Origin: Flavobacterium pectinovorum
GTDB lineage: Bacteria; Bacteroidota; Bacteroidia; Flavobacteriales; Flavobacteriaceae
Length of the DNA: 41,783 nt
Direction: 5' to 3'
Assembly: GCF_006438875.1 (NCBI RefSeq)
Contig: NZ_RCZH01000001.1
Span: forward strand, 119,279 to 161,061
Made by a program: the position numbers and the translations under genes. The notes beneath the pieces were generated by a model that had not been told where the DNA came from, made no database searches, and worked only from the letters and a program-made list of their open reading frames with translations. Positions 41,406 through 41,783 of the stretch are shown piece by piece. The stretch's first letter is position 1. Each line of letters begins with the position of its first letter.

Positions 41406-41783
41406 TAGATTGTGTTCCATTCGGAACACCTCGCTGGTAAAAAAAGAAATCAATCGTGAGAAACATCGTCCCATTGGGCAATGTCATTAAGTTAAGCTTA
41501 AAAAAATAAAAGTATTGCAGATCAAATCCGTTTTTATCCGCGTTTTTACGAAGTAAATCTGTTTTATCCGCGTCAAAATTAGACGCTGATTTTACTGATT
41601 CGCTAAAGCGAAAACGCTGATAAAAACGGATTTTTCTAATTGAATATGTAATCTGTATCTGTTTTTACCAATATTATTTATAAAATCAAACGTTCCTATG
41701 GAACGTAAAAAAACACCGTATTTATTTAACTACCGATGAGATGTTCCGATGGAACAAAAAATAAAGAAATATGTATCTTAAAT
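41406..41783. repeat. Tandem duplication, copy B (runs to window end)
   Basis: It repeats copy A, with the TIR unit at 41413-41756 and the 18-mer CAATGTCATTAAGTTAAG at 41479-41496. The intervening 41328-41405 has a small CAATTC/GAATTG hairpin and no gene. Copy B ends at the window edge, so more copies may follow. Confidence 0.9.

Overview
The window looks like a chromosomal segment of a Bacteroidota bacterium, most likely Flavobacterium or a close relative. It is AT-rich, has exact matches to the Bacteroidota -7 box TAnnTTTG, shows few Shine-Dalgarno sequences, and its intergenic regions are full of palindromic repeats. Its proteins are of Flavobacterium type (DUF6660-like metal protein, SemiSWEET, multi-PAS kinases, DUF892 ferritin-like protein). 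There is no rRNA, tRNA, CRISPR array, transposase or prophage.

Layout. (1) 3-3311: a cut-off putative lipoprotein, two small membrane proteins, a secreted protein and a GNAT acetyltransferase. (2) 3572-11915: a stress-type block with a 77-residue protein behind a possible cloverleaf-folding leader, a Rho_N/DUF7218-like protein, topoisomerase IB, a DUF1328 membrane peptide too short to be noticed easily, a DUF5661-like protein, two very acidic proteins, a DUF892 protein, an Fpg/Nei glycosylase overlapping a DUF72 gene, and an FMN split-barrel protein. (3) 12165-26534: a signalling block with a response regulator tail-to-tail with a six-PAS kinase, a 112-residue protein, an AraC-like protein, SemiSWEET, a stress-type SDR, a REC-kinase, a CHASE3-HAMP-GAF kinase with three receivers, a lone receiver, CheR and CheB. 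(4) 26870-28769: two outer-membrane proteins on the minus strand. (5) 29086-39395: a metal-efflux block with a DUF6660-like protein, an RND pump, an outer-membrane channel, a membrane-fusion lipoprotein, a Zn/Cd P1B ATPase and a BamA-type barrel. (6) 39619-40752: a tautomerase and a VOC protein, followed by a nearly identical tandem duplication of a composite repeat up to the window end.

How it may work together. Six small genes (at 4611, 6175, 7848-, 8342-, 16018 and 16780) share an upstream layout: TTG or TTC followed by a TAA-rich stretch, then a (G/T)AnnTTTG box starting 29-30 nt downstream. That spacing is longer than the usual Flavobacterium -33/-7 spacing, so an alternative sigma factor or an activator may control them. 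The products next to them (topoisomerase, glycosylase, ferritin-like, SDR, FMN protein, acidic proteins) fit a general stress response. The kinase-receiver-CheR-CheB group, which has no CheA, CheW or receptor, is a natural candidate for its sensory input. This link is inference.

The repeats form a nested system: a unit with 27-bp terminal inverted repeats (four copies), an 18-mer CAATGTCATTAAGTTAAG (eight copies, several at ends of composites), a perfect 39-bp-arm palindrome, and an 18-bp palindrome family. Two repeats lie inside the open frames at the starts of the channel and fusion-protein genes.
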